Source: a virus
DNA: 31,028 bases
Virus record (IMG/VR): IMGVR_UViG_3300017991_000302
Location: 1-31,028 of that record
Reading direction: 5' to 3' (one strand)
This document shows, piece by piece, positions 8,124-16,230 of this stretch (its first letter is position 1; each line of letters starts with the position of its first letter). The position numbers and the translations under genes are program-made. The notes beneath the pieces were generated by a model. It was given only the letters and a program-made list of their open reading frames with translations. It did no database searches and was not told where the DNA came from.

Positions 8124-9043
8124 CAATGGCCGATCTTCATTTTCATGATTGGAAACAGTTTAATAAAAATGGTGAGAGAACTAAGGTAACAATAGATTTT
8201 TTAACTTATCTATTTGAAAGATCCCATAAAGAAGATATCCCTATTTTATTTTCGGGAGACCTTTTTCATACTCCTAATGGTTTATCATCCAATACTATTT
8301 TAAAATTTATGGATTTTATAAGCCATGTATTAAAAGTATATCCAAACACTATTGTTCTGGGGATAACTGGAAATCATGATGGGAATTTTTTATGGAAGGC
8401 CATGTGTAAAGCTTTTCCAAGTCTTTTTTTAGATTTGGATTATAATTACTCTACTATGAAAAATAAATGTAGAGTATATGGTATTCCTTATATTAAAAGA
8501 AATACTGGTTTGGTTGATAAAATTAAAGAAATTTCTAAAGAACCCGGAGATAAAATTCTTCTTTTACATACTGAACTTTATGGAGCATCTGATCCGAGTG
8601 GTTATGAACCAGAACCGCAAAATTTACCACGAAACCTTAACGCGCTTTTTAAGGATTTTAAATTAGTTCTAGCAGGTCATGTCCATAAATATACTCCGAT
8701 TTCAAAAAACATAGTTATGGTGGGAGCGCCTAACCAACAACGTAAATCGGATGCTGGTTGTGAAATGGGGTATTTAGAAATATATGGGGATTTTACTTAT
8801 AAATTTATTCCCTATAAAGCACTTGGTTTTAAATTTTATAAAGAGGGGGATGAACATCCAGATACAGAAGATTTTTGGATTCCCATTCCTAAACCTAGAA
8901 AATTAGAAAAACATTCAAATATTACTTTTAAGCCTAATATGGATAAAGTAAGGTTAGCTGAAAAATATGCAAAAGCCACGGGAGTAAAAAATAAGAGAAA
9001 AGTACAGACGCTAATAGAAGTTTTAAAGGAAACCGAAGAATGA
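8099..9043 (+). CDS. SbcD/Mre11-like nuclease subunit (T4 gp47 type)
   Basis: 314 residues. Metallophosphoesterase motifs follow in order: MADLHFHD (10-17), SGDLFH (52-57), GNHDG (91-95), LLLHTE, and AGHVHKY (192-198). With the SbcC-like protein encoded next it forms the Mre11-Rad50 type complex that opens and trims DNA ends; in T4 this pair is required for recombination-dependent replication and host DNA breakdown. The ATG overlaps the kinase gene by 25 bases and the stop overlaps the SbcC-like start (ATGA). Confidence 0.93.
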   Translation: MGKKVVALAMADLHFHDWKQFNKNGERTKVTIDFLTYLFERSHKEDIPILFSGDLFHTPNGLSSNTILKFMDFISHVLKVYPNTIVLGITGNHDGNFLWKAMCKAFPSLFLDLDYNYSTMKNKCRVYGIPYIKRNTGLVDKIKEISKEPGDKILLLHTELYGASDPSGYEPEPQNLPRNLNALFKDFKLVLAGHVHKYTPISKNIVMVGAPNQQRKSDAGCEMGYLEIYGDFTYKFIPYKALGFKFYKEGDEHPDTEDFWIPIPKPRKLEKHSNITFKPNMDKVRLAEKYAKATGVKNKRKVQTLIEVLKETEE

Positions 9044-10866
9044 TTGATTTTGGAAAAACTGATATAGAGGGGTATGGACCCATTGATCATGAGGTATTTG
9101 ATTGGAATATATCTGGATTGAACATTCTTCAAGCTCCTAATGGTTATGGAAAAACCACTTTTATTAATGCCCTTGTTTGGTGTGTATATGGAAAACCTTT
9201 ATCGGGGTCAGTAGAGAGATGGTCTCATCTTCAAACTAAGGATTATAGAGGGGTAAAAGTTAAACAAGAAGTTTATATAGATGGGATTTCTATTTTAATT
9301 ACTCGGTATAAGAATTATCCTAAATATAAAAATAGTTTGATCCTTGAAATTGATGGGGAAATTCCAGATAGATTAAAAACTGCTAATAAGGATGAGATTC
9401 AAAGAGAAATTGAAGAATTAATAGATTATAGTTATGATTTATTTAAAAACTCAATTATTTTTGGTCAAAAGCTTAAAAGAATTATATCTGAAACAGGCCC
9501 CAATAAGAAAAAGGTTTTTGATGAGGCTTTTCAAATAACCTATCTTCCTAAAGCTAAGAAAATAGCTGGAAATAAATTAACGGAATTTAAGGTTGAAGAA
9601 CATAAAAGGGAGATATCTTGGTATAATGTTATGGGAGTTGTAGAATCTAAGAAAGCTGAGATAGAGACTCAAAAACTTATGATTGAGAATTTCGAAATTG
9701 ATAAACAAAATCAGATAAATGAATTGAATCATGATTTAGAGGAAAAACAGGATGAACATAAGGAATTATTAGAAAAACATCTGGGTTTAGAAGATTCGCT
9801 TAGAGCTTATATTTATGAGAAAGAAATCTTTGAAAAGGATCTTTTATCGGGGAAAGAAATGGGGGAATTGGAAAGATTGCTTTATTCAAATAAGAGTAAA
9901 CTTGAAAGGGCGTTATATGATAATGAGGGTACTTTAAATAGGATTAATAAATTAAAATCAGATCTTAAGAATTTACCAGAGAAGTGCCCCAGGTGTGGGG
10001 CGCTTTTAGATGAAAAGAAAAAACAGTATGAAAAGAGCTTAATACAAAAATCCTTAGGGGATGAAGAAAAACAGTATAAAGAAGATAGAAAACTTATAAG
10101 AAGTCTAAAAAGGTATATCAAAGGGGTTGAAAACGAGCTGTCTAGTGCACAAAAAGTACAAGAAGAATATGATAACGTAGTTGAGCAGATTAATATACTA
10201 GAAACAGCTAAAAATTTAATTGAAGGGTCTAAAGAAAAGATAGATTTGTTGAAACAAGAAATTGAAAAGGTAAAGAATAGGCAACTTGTAAATAATTTAG
10301 ATGACCTTAACCTCGAGCTAATTGAGTTAGAAAAAAAGTTAAGACTTCGAGCTAAGGAACTAAGAGAAGTTCGTAAAGATGTATCGGCTTACGAATGGGT
10401 GATTAAAAACCCTTTGTCTAATTCTGGAATAAAAGCTTTTGTATTTAATTTAATGTTGGATGATATAAATGAGAGATTAGAGTTTTATACTAAATACATC
10501 GGATTTCAAGTAGCATTTTTCATAGATATGAAATCAGCACATAAGAATCTTGAGACTTATGTATTTATAGGGGATAATCCTGTTCCTTATAATGATCTTT
10601 CTGGGGGACAACAACAATCAGTGGATGTGGCTACTGCTTTTGCTATTCATGATGTAGTTGCAGGATCTAAAGCTTGTAATTTATTAATTATGGATGAGAT
10701 ATTTGAATCTCTTGATAAAGATAATATTGAGATTATTTCTGAAGTTATTCAAGATAAAGCTCAGGATAGATGTTTATGGTTAATTACTCATAACCCTGAA
10801 TTTAACCCTACAAATTCTAATATAGTTCAAGTATCGTTTAATAAAGGGATTACTAGTCTGTCTTGA
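9040..10866 (+). CDS. SbcC/Rad50-like ATPase subunit (T4 gp46 type)
   Basis: 608 residues, short for Rad50 but typical of phage gp46. Walker A is APNGYGKTT (32-40). Two long coiled-coil arms flank a zinc hook CPRCG with Cys316 and Cys319. The ABC signature LSGGQQQS is near 520 and Walker B LLIMDEIFESLD near 550, followed by a switch His in ITHNPEF. It partners the SbcD-like nuclease. The gene carries two copies of TCGAGCTAA 34 bases apart (10313 and 10347), read in different codon frames. It ends the first uninterrupted operon; the next gene starts 46 bases later. Confidence 0.94.
   Translation: MIDFGKTDIEGYGPIDHEVFDWNISGLNILQAPNGYGKTTFINALVWCVYGKPLSGSVERWSHLQTKDYRGVKVKQEVYIDGISILITRYKNYPKYKNSLILEIDGEIPDRLKTANKDEIQREIEELIDYSYDLFKNSIIFGQKLKRIISETGPNKKKVFDEAFQITYLPKAKKIAGNKLTEFKVEEHKREISWYNVMGVVESKKAEIETQKLMIENFEIDKQNQINELNHDLEEKQDEHKELLEKHLGLEDSLRAYIYEKEIFEKDLLSGKEMGELERLLYSNKSKLERALYDNEGTLNRINKLKSDLKNLPEKCPRCGALLDEKKKQYEKSLIQKSLGDEEKQYKEDRKLIRSLKRYIKGVENELSSAQKVQEEYDNVVEQINILETAKNLIEGSKEKIDLLKQEIEKVKNRQLVNNLDDLNLELIELEKKLRLRAKELREVRKDVSAYEWVIKNPLSNSGIKAFVFNLMLDDINERLEFYTKYIGFQVAFFIDMKSAHKNLETYVFIGDNPVPYNDLSGGQQQSVDVATAFAIHDVVAGSKACNLLIMDEIFESLDKDNIEIISEVIQDKAQDRCLWLITHNPEFNPTNSNIVQVSFNKGITSLS
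10313..10321 (+). repeat. TCGAGCTAA repeat, copy 3
   Basis: In the SbcC-like gene, read as Leu-Glu-Leu. The next copy is 34 bases on in another frame. Confidence 0.7.
10347..10357 (+). repeat. TCGAGCTAAGG repeat, copy 4
   Basis: In the SbcC-like gene, read as Arg-Ala-Lys. Confidence 0.7.
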
Positions 10867-10911
10867 ACCTAAATAAACCAGATACTATTATAAAATAAAT
10901 TTCAAGGCCTT

Positions 10912-11472
10912 ATGACCAATGTTAAGAAAAAATCTGGTAATCATGAAAGGTCAGTGGCTAAATTATTTGAGGATTGGTCAGGTTATGAATTTGCTAGAAC
11001 TCCGCAGTCTGGGGGGTTACATTGGAGAAAAGCTCATACATCTGGAGATATCGTTTGTATAGATAATCAACATGGTCTCAAATTCCCTTTCTCTATTGAA
11101 TGTAAGTTTTATGAAGAACTTCTGTTGTTACCTCTTATTCAGGGCCTTATAGGAAAAAAGAGTAATAAAATATTAGAATTTTGGGTTCAATCTGATAGAG
11201 ATGCTAGAAATGTAAATAAAATTCCATTAGTTTTTATGAGGAAAAATGGAATGAAGAAGGGATTGAATTTCGTTATGATGGGGCAAGATTTTTTTAATAA
11301 ATGGTTGAGTTTAATTGGGGTATGGGATACTGAATATGGTTTTTTGGGTTATACGGATTCTAATTATCAATTAGTGATAATTAATTCTGATGAATTAATG
11401 AAAACTGAATATCAGTTATTTTTTAAAGCTGGTAGGAAATTATTAAGAAATGTCGCTAACAGTTCAATATGA
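10912..11472 (+). CDS. PD-(D/E)XK nuclease, Holliday-junction-resolvase-like
   Basis: 186 residues. The N-terminal half has the resolvase-type layout: Glu12 in an early helix (GNHERSVAKLFEDW), a basic segment ARTPQSGG, then GDI with Asp46 and IECK with Glu63 and Lys65, giving the E...D...ExK active site of RecU/Hjc-like enzymes. The C-terminal half is not recognisable. Its place after the SbcCD pair fits resolution of recombination or replication branches. A host-degrading endonuclease of the same fold is an alternative. Upstream, the A/T-rich GATACTATTATAAAATAAAT (10879-10898) may be a promoter. Confidence 0.7.
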   Translation: MTNVKKKSGNHERSVAKLFEDWSGYEFARTPQSGGLHWRKAHTSGDIVCIDNQHGLKFPFSIECKFYEELLLLPLIQGLIGKKSNKILEFWVQSDRDARNVNKIPLVFMRKNGMKKGLNFVMMGQDFFNKWLSLIGVWDTEYGFLGYTDSNYQLVIINSDELMKTEYQLFFKAGRKLLRNVANSSI

Positions 11473-12187
11473 TCATGTATGGGTAATAGCTTACATAAAC
11501 CGTGAATATGTACATAGAGTCGAAACAGACTTACTAAAGCATGGGTATGGAGCTATTAGGGTTTATATCCCCACAGTTAGAATCCTGAAAAAACAATTTA
11601 AAAATAGGAACATTTATGATTATGTTCCTCTTTTGTTTAATTACGGGTTTTTTCAATTACCTTATAATAAAGCTTGTGATGTAGAATTTCTTAAGAAATT
11701 AAAAGAAAAAATTCCAGCTATTTATGCTTGGGTAGTTGATCCTATAAAAGTACTTACTACTAAACCAAAACTCCGGGTGGATAATAAAGATTCTAAACCT
11801 GAGAAAGAAGTTCCGAAAGTGGCTATTGCAAAAGAAGAAGAAATAGTTAATCTTTTAAAGGCTGCGGAAAACATGTCAGTATTTTCTGATAAAATAATTG
11901 ATAAATTAGAAATAGGAGCTTTTATCACACTTCAAGGATATCCTTATGAGGGAATGCCTGCAGAGATAGTAGAAATCAATAAAAAACAAAAATGTGTAAA
12001 AGTTCGCTTACTGTTAGAAACTATGATTACTACAGCTACAGTAAGTTTTGAGAATATCTTTTATACAGTTTATGCTGATTATGATAAATCATGTAAAGAG
12101 GATAGCCTTGATAGGATAGATGAATTTGGAAAAAGAAGTTTGGATAAAATTTATGCTAAGATAGGTTACAGTGGAGAGGACTATTAA
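11450..12187 (+). CDS. NusG/RfaH-like transcription elongation factor
   Basis: 245 residues. The first 95 resemble a NusG N-terminal domain: a VWVIAYINREYVHRVETDLL start, YIPTVRILKKQ, and a VPLLFNYGFFQLP strand that matches the PLFPGYVF segment of NusG. After a charged linker (about 100-150) the C-terminus has a KOW-like beta domain, GAFITLQGYPYEGMPAEIVEI. NusG proteins bind RNA polymerase and alter pausing and termination; a phage copy may favour phage operons or antitermination. The start overlaps the nuclease gene by 23 bases. A boxA-like word near 27834 gives it a possible target. Confidence 0.75.
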   Translation: MSLTVQYDHVWVIAYINREYVHRVETDLLKHGYGAIRVYIPTVRILKKQFKNRNIYDYVPLLFNYGFFQLPYNKACDVEFLKKLKEKIPAIYAWVVDPIKVLTTKPKLRVDNKDSKPEKEVPKVAIAKEEEIVNLLKAAENMSVFSDKIIDKLEIGAFITLQGYPYEGMPAEIVEINKKQKCVKVRLLLETMITTATVSFENIFYTVYADYDKSCKEDSLDRIDEFGKRSLDKIYAKIGYSGEDY

Positions 12188-13166
12188 TCCCGATGTTTGG
12201 GATATTTTAACCGAAGATGAGAAAACAGCAATTAGCCTTTCATTGGGGCATAATAAATCTACGTGGGAAAGTGGTGAGATAATGGGGAGAGCCCATTTTA
12301 AATATTTAGAAATACAAAAAAGAGCCAGGAAATATCTAGAGATTTTTACTAATCATTTCGAAAAATATGAGAGTCTATTTCCTGAATCTATTTCCTCAAC
12401 CCTTACTTTTTCTTTTAAAGAATATTTGCATCTAACCATGATTAAAAGGATGCACATATCCAGGGCAGTTACTAATATTAAGGATTCTTCTTATGGGGTG
12501 GCTAGTAAAAGAAACAAATCCATTATTCATGAAATCGAAAAACTTAAGAAGATTAATAGTGAATCTGCTTTAGACTTATACGGGCTTATTATGGATTTTG
12601 ATAGGTGGAATAATTTTAGAATTCTTCCTTTAGAAATTCAGGAACCTTCCGCTTTTAAAAGAAGGAATAAGGCTAGAGATGTAAAGCATTTGAAAAAGAT
12701 GATTTCATTACCCCGATATTCTGTATTAACTATTATTGAGAAATATTCATATAGTGGGAAATATAATAAATTATATTTACCCCTTATTTCTAGGTACATT
12801 GAAGGAAATTATGAGGTCATTCCTATACGAAGAAAAAATATAAATATTGAAGAAGTTTCACGAGCTGGACTTTTCTTATTTGAGAGTCGAGCTAAGGCTG
12901 ATGAATTCGGGGCTCTGGTTGCTGGATATTTTATAAATAATTTTAAAAATTGTAAAAGTGGGCAGAAATTTTGGCCTGAGTACCGGGATAGGGTTTTGGA
13001 AGCTGTTAATTTTAAACAATTACAGAATATCCATAAATCAAGAACTTACTTGGATCAGGCTTGGTTTGATCGAGATTTAATAAGAAAAAGAAAAAAACAA
13101 CTGGATAGAACACAGGATGAAAAAACGTTTTATCTTGGTAAAAATAGAGCCTTTTTTAGTTGCTAG
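12171..13166 (+). CDS. unknown helical protein
   Basis: 331 residues from a GTG overlapping the NusG-like stop by 17 bases; the next in-frame ATG would remove about 38 residues. No family is recognised. It is rich in Lys, Arg, Tyr and Ile, mostly helical, without membrane segments or signal peptide. A basic segment KRRNKARDVKHLKK near 160-175 and a tail rich in KKQ/RK could bind nucleic acid. The coupling to a NusG-like gene suggests a role with DNA or RNA. It contains one TCGAGCTAAGG at 12887. Confidence 0.75.
   Translation: MERTINPDVWDILTEDEKTAISLSLGHNKSTWESGEIMGRAHFKYLEIQKRARKYLEIFTNHFEKYESLFPESISSTLTFSFKEYLHLTMIKRMHISRAVTNIKDSSYGVASKRNKSIIHEIEKLKKINSESALDLYGLIMDFDRWNNFRILPLEIQEPSAFKRRNKARDVKHLKKMISLPRYSVLTIIEKYSYSGKYNKLYLPLISRYIEGNYEVIPIRRKNINIEEVSRAGLFLFESRAKADEFGALVAGYFINNFKNCKSGQKFWPEYRDRVLEAVNFKQLQNIHKSRTYLDQAWFDRDLIRKRKKQLDRTQDEKTFYLGKNRAFFSC
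12887..12897 (+). repeat. TCGAGCTAAGG repeat, copy 5
   Basis: In the unknown gene at 12171, read as Arg-Ala-Lys. Confidence 0.7.
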
Positions 13167-13214
13167 TTAGTTTCTTATTATATATATTTATATATAATAT
13201 TAATAATTAACTAG
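13163..13214 (+). promoter_or_regulatory. A/T-rich intergenic inverted repeat
   Basis: CTAGTTA (13163-13169) and TAACTAG (13208-13214) form an inverted repeat that encloses the whole intergenic stretch and ends directly at the next ATG. Between them is an A/T-only palindromic run. It may act as a weak terminator, a processing site or an operator over the glycosylase start. Confidence 0.4.
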
Positions 13215-13652
13215 ATGCAAACCTTCCTTCCTTATCCCAATTTCAAAGCATCAGCCGAAGTCCTTGATAGAAAGCGTTGCTGGAAACAAGTAGTTGAGGC
13301 CTCTCAAATTATCAATGTTTTACAAGGTAAAACCCGGGGGTGGAAACACCATCCGGCAGTTAAAATGTGGGAGGGGTATTTACCTGCTTTAATAGAATAT
13401 TATAATACCTTTCTTATTGTATCAGTAGTTAAGCATGGTATAAATACTAAATTAAGGCCTAAACCAATAGGTAGTCATGAATTAATAGACCCCTGGTGGT
13501 TAGGGGATGAAAATTTCCATCGTGCTATAAGGGCGCGATTAATAGAGAAAAATCAGGTATTTTATGAACCATTATTCCCAGAGGATATAGGATTCAATGG
13601 GGGGAAATATTTTTGGCCAGATAATAAAACTGAAACCTTTAAAATTATATGA
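13215..13652 (+). CDS. pyrimidine-dimer DNA glycosylase-like protein (MSMEG_6728/DenV type)
   Basis: 145 residues. The N-terminus TFLPYPNFKASAEVLDRKRC followed by KQVVEASQIINVL and a central HHPAVKMWEGY is the pattern of the small proteins annotated as pyrimidine dimer DNA glycosylases, related to T4 endonuclease V. Arg/Lys and Thr2-type N-terminal chemistry of DenV is plausible but not proven here. It would excise UV photoproducts or act on an altered base. It is the first gene after the inverted-repeat gap, so it may be controlled separately from the replication operon. Confidence 0.75.
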   Translation: MQTFLPYPNFKASAEVLDRKRCWKQVVEASQIINVLQGKTRGWKHHPAVKMWEGYLPALIEYYNTFLIVSVVKHGINTKLRPKPIGSHELIDPWWLGDENFHRAIRARLIEKNQVFYEPLFPEDIGFNGGKYFWPDNKTETFKII

Positions 13653-13654
13653 TT

Positions 13655-13840
13655 ATGAAAAGAGTTAATCTTAGTTTAGTGGGTTTAAATGGTAATGCCT
13701 TTAATCTTATGGGGCAATTTAGAAAGCAAGCTCAAAAAGAAGGTTGGACTAAAGAAGAAATTGATGAAGTTCTTAATGAGTGTATGAGTGGAGATTATAA
13801 TCATTTAATTGCTACACTTTTATCTTATTGTGATGAGTAG
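13655..13840 (+). CDS. small conserved protein with GNAF and EEID motifs
   Basis: 61 residues. The pattern VNLSLVGLNGNAFNLMGQF, then EGWTKEEIDEVLNECMSGDYNHL, belongs to a small protein found widely in phages and bacteria that has no assigned function. The ATG at 13655 matches the homologous start; an alternative ATG at 13649 overlaps the previous stop (ATGA). It ends in an eight-base overlap with the next gene. Confidence 0.75.
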   Translation: MKRVNLSLVGLNGNAFNLMGQFRKQAQKEGWTKEEIDEVLNECMSGDYNHLIATLLSYCDE

Positions 13841-14381
13841 AAAGAAACGTAAATTCGAAAGGGAAATTCCCGATGCTGATAAGTTTATTGGGAATTTAAA
13901 GTATAAGAGCCTTAAAAGGGAATGTGTAATTCGGGGAATGGAATTTGACAGAGTATTAGGGGGCTCAATAGTAGAATTAACTAATTGGTTAAGAAATCAT
14001 TTCATCGATACTATTCATTACGAGCTTTTGGATTCTTTTGATGATTATCAAGAGAATTTGATTAAAGAAGCAATGGAGGCAAAAGGACAGGACCCTAATG
14101 ATGTTATTCATCCACAACTTCGGTTGGGGTATATTGCAGAAAGAGATGAAGAGGGAAATGTAATTAAAAGAAAAAGGGTTAGAACTATTGTAAAGAAAAA
14201 GAAAAAACGTAGAGAAAGAACTGAACAAGGAATATTTTCTGGGACTAAGAAGGCTTTGACTTTTAAGTTACAAAAAGAGGGATTAACTAAACAGGAAGTA
14301 ATAGAAAAAGTTATTGAAGTATTCCCAGACGCTTCAGAGAAATCGGTTGGGATATGGTATAATAAAGCTAAGAAATTATAA
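13833..14381 (+). CDS. basic protein with SAP-like and helix-turn-helix-like parts
   Basis: 182 residues from ATG 13833; an upstream in-frame TTG would add eight hydrophobic residues and is rejected. An N-terminal segment, about 25-60 (YKSLKRECVIRGMEFDRVL and a following helix), resembles SAP/HeH DNA-binding folds. The middle carries a lysine/arginine cluster (KKKKKRRER). The C-terminal 45 residues (GTKKALTFKLQKEGLTKQEV onwards, ending in WYNKAKKL) look like a small helix-turn-helix. The whole suggests a DNA- or RNA-binding protein. No name can be assigned. Confidence 0.7.
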   Translation: MSRKKRKFEREIPDADKFIGNLKYKSLKRECVIRGMEFDRVLGGSIVELTNWLRNHFIDTIHYELLDSFDDYQENLIKEAMEAKGQDPNDVIHPQLRLGYIAERDEEGNVIKRKRVRTIVKKKKKRRERTEQGIFSGTKKALTFKLQKEGLTKQEVIEKVIEVFPDASEKSVGIWYNKAKKL

Positions 14382-15286
14382 TGCCACATAGTACATTACC
14401 TTTTTATATCCGTGAGTATTTTAAGATTAAAAAGTGGAAATGGTATATTGTGGATTTTAGGAATTGGCATAGACCTGAAATTATACAAAAACATTTTGAT
14501 ACTAAAGAACAGGCTTGGGACTTTAAAGAAACATATCTTGGACGTGGGTTTGAAATAGTAAATTGGAAAAAAGCTTTTAATAGAGGACTTTATAAATTTA
14601 AATCACAAAAGAATAGTAGAGGTTTAGCTAGAAATCCCAAATTTAAATATCCTCCTGATTGTAAAACCCAGTATCAAAGACAATTGTTTAGAAATAATGA
14701 AAGAAGAAGGATGAGGACTAACAGAGAACGACCGAAAGTGAGTAAAAAAGTGATCAGAGAGATTATTGAGGATAAACCTATGTTATTCATGAAAAGGTTA
14801 AATGGGTTTAGAAATAATCATTGGACTTATTCCCAACCAGTAAGGGGTTTTACTAGATGGAAGGAAAAATTTGGTTATGATATGATAGCAGTGGAAATTC
14901 TTTCTAATATTGTGAGATGTTTAGAAAAACATTATGATTTAGGACCTTATTATTCAGATGAAGTTGCTGAGATTTTGAATGAGATGTATCCTATGTGGAT
15001 AGATAAATGGTTAAAACCCGATGGTGTATATGGTCCTAGACTTCAATACGTAGAGGCAGAATTTTTAGCAAGGGGGTTTAAACCTATTTTTGAGGTTAAT
15101 CCAGATCCTGAAGGTCATTATATTAGATCTATATATCTTGGACAAATTTATGTATTTCCCGAACGTTGTTGGCATGAGTTTAGTGAAAAGAAAAAATTTA
15201 AATATTACATTTATGATTTACAGGCCATGATAGGGATTCCGGGATATACAGAGGCATTTGTGGCAGGGTTTGACAAGAGGAAGTGA
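14381..15286 (+). CDS. unknown basic protein carrying the K-[YF]-x-Y-P motif
   Basis: 301 residues, not recognised as a family. The N-terminal 65 residues look like a small alpha/beta module (WKWYIVDFRNWHRPEIIQKH). At 87-109 it has a segment with KFKYPPDC then a basic LFRNNERRR tail that lines up without gaps with segments of the proteins at 17297 and 21856. A strongly basic stretch (100-125) follows. The remainder is aromatic-rich and soluble. The start shares one base with the previous stop (TAATG). A nucleic-acid-binding role is inferred from the motif and charge only. Confidence 0.75.
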   Translation: MPHSTLPFYIREYFKIKKWKWYIVDFRNWHRPEIIQKHFDTKEQAWDFKETYLGRGFEIVNWKKAFNRGLYKFKSQKNSRGLARNPKFKYPPDCKTQYQRQLFRNNERRRMRTNRERPKVSKKVIREIIEDKPMLFMKRLNGFRNNHWTYSQPVRGFTRWKEKFGYDMIAVEILSNIVRCLEKHYDLGPYYSDEVAEILNEMYPMWIDKWLKPDGVYGPRLQYVEAEFLARGFKPIFEVNPDPEGHYIRSIYLGQIYVFPERCWHEFSEKKKFKYYIYDLQAMIGIPGYTEAFVAGFDKRK

Positions 15287-15302
15287 CCCACTAGAATAAC
15301 CT

Positions 15303-15324
15303 AAGTACTATATAATATAAATAC
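15303..15324 (+). promoter_or_regulatory. AAGTACTAT/TATAAATA promoter-like element
   Basis: AAGTACTAT (15303-15311) is followed by ATATAAATAC. It contains TATAAATA, the word used by T4-type late promoters, 20 bases before the leader TTAATTAAAACCAAA that precedes the ATG at 15343. The same leader word precedes the gene at 17297. Confidence 0.4.
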
Positions 15325-15342
15325 TTAATTAAAACCAAAGGT

Positions 15343-15990
15343 ATGGAAGGAAAAACGATCGTTAAAACTGTAGAATTGGGACAAGGCTATGTCTTGGCCA
15401 AATTTGATGATGGAGAAATTGCCTTTCTTCAGGTAGTTACTCCGGATGGGTTGGATGAAGAATTAAAGGAATTTCTTGAAGAAGAAGAGCCTAAGAAAGA
15501 ATCTAAACCCAAATCTAAAAAGGAATCTAAGCTCAAAGAAGAACCCAAAGAGGAAGAATCCGAAGAGGAAGAAGGAGAAGAGGAAGAAGGAGAAGATTAT
15601 ACTTGGGCCGATCTTCAAGGGATGGATTACGAAGCCCTCAAAAAATTCTGTAAGGAATATGATCTTGATGTTGATGTAAAGAGTTATGATGAGGATGAGG
15701 AAGATGATCTTCGAGAGGATATTGCTGAAGAATTAGGAATCTCAGTTGATTCTGAAGAAGAGGAAGAAGGAGAAGAAGATGAGGAGGAAGAAGGAGAAGA
15801 AGATGATTCATATACTTGGGAGGATCTTGAAAAGATGGATTCCGAAGAACTCTCCCAAGTTTGTGAGGAAGAAGAACTCAACACTAATCCTACTGATTAT
15901 GATGATGATGAAGAGGATGATCTTCGTCGAGCTATCGCTAAAGAACTTGGGATCACGCCCCCTAAAAAACCTTCTAAGAAGAAAAAGTAA
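15343..15990 (+). CDS. very acidic protein with a duplicated 48-residue HeH/SAP-like module
   Basis: 215 residues. Residues 1-36 form a small beta-rich head (KTVELGQGYVLAKFDDGEIA). Two copies of one module follow at 86-133 and 157-204, each starting YTW-x-DL, with M-D-x-E-x-L, a Cys, then DEEDDLR-x-x-IA-x-ELGI. The helix-extension-helix look recalls SAP/HeH folds. The modules are separated by runs of Glu/Asp (62-85, 137-156), and the tail is a basic KKPSKKKK. Acidic linkers suggest DNA mimicry or a flexible scaffold. It is the first gene after a promoter-like element and shares one base with the next start. Confidence 0.8.
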   Translation: MEGKTIVKTVELGQGYVLAKFDDGEIAFLQVVTPDGLDEELKEFLEEEEPKKESKPKSKKESKLKEEPKEEESEEEEGEEEEGEDYTWADLQGMDYEALKKFCKEYDLDVDVKSYDEDEEDDLREDIAEELGISVDSEEEEEGEEDEEEEGEEDDSYTWEDLEKMDSEELSQVCEEEELNTNPTDYDDDEEDDLRRAIAKELGITPPKKPSKKKK

Positions 15991-16154
15991 TGAAGGCCGA
16001 TTCGGGAGAAAAATTTGACATGGGCAAGGTGAATCGGATCCTTGCCTATGTTATTGATTTGGATGATAATGAGCTGGGAATATTAATTGATAGACTCAGA
16101 CAAGAACAACATCGACGTTCAAAAGGACGTAACATGGACACTATTCAAACCTGA
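15990..16154 (+). CDS. small unknown protein
   Basis: 54 residues, starting in the stop codon of the acidic protein (TAATG). The sequence begins MKADSGEKFDMGKVNR and ends in a basic RQEQHRRSKGRNMDTIQT, with a short acidic hydrophobic centre (VIDLDDNELGILIDRL) that would make an amphipathic helix. No family is recognised. Translational coupling and ordinary codon use support it. Its stop overlaps a possible hairpin: AAACCTGAA at 16148-16156 with TTCGGGTTT at 16167-16175. Confidence 0.6.
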   Translation: MKADSGEKFDMGKVNRILAYVIDLDDNELGILIDRLRQEQHRRSKGRNMDTIQT

Positions 16155-16168
16155 AAAAAAAATAAATT

Positions 16169-16208
16169 CGGGTTTTATTGCAAATGGATGATGTGGTATT
16201 TATATTTG
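16169..16208 (+). promoter_or_regulatory. Bacteroidetes-type promoter, phage-extended form
   Basis: TTG at 16178-16180 and TATATTTG at 16201-16208 are 20 bases apart, matching the Bacteroidetes -33 TTG and -7 TAnnTTTG exactly. The upstream CGGGTTT and the TTGCA...GG words are shared with four other intergenic regions. Because the -7 box ends four bases before ATG 16213, translation more likely begins at the in-frame ATG 16231. Confidence 0.75.
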
Positions 16209-16230
16209 CATTATGCAAATTAAAAAATAT

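Noticed and set aside
15476-16018. Long lysine-rich or serine-rich frames overlapping the acidic protein, on both strands
   Set aside because: They are shadows of the GAA/GAT-rich repeats of the gene at 15343 and have no independent start context.
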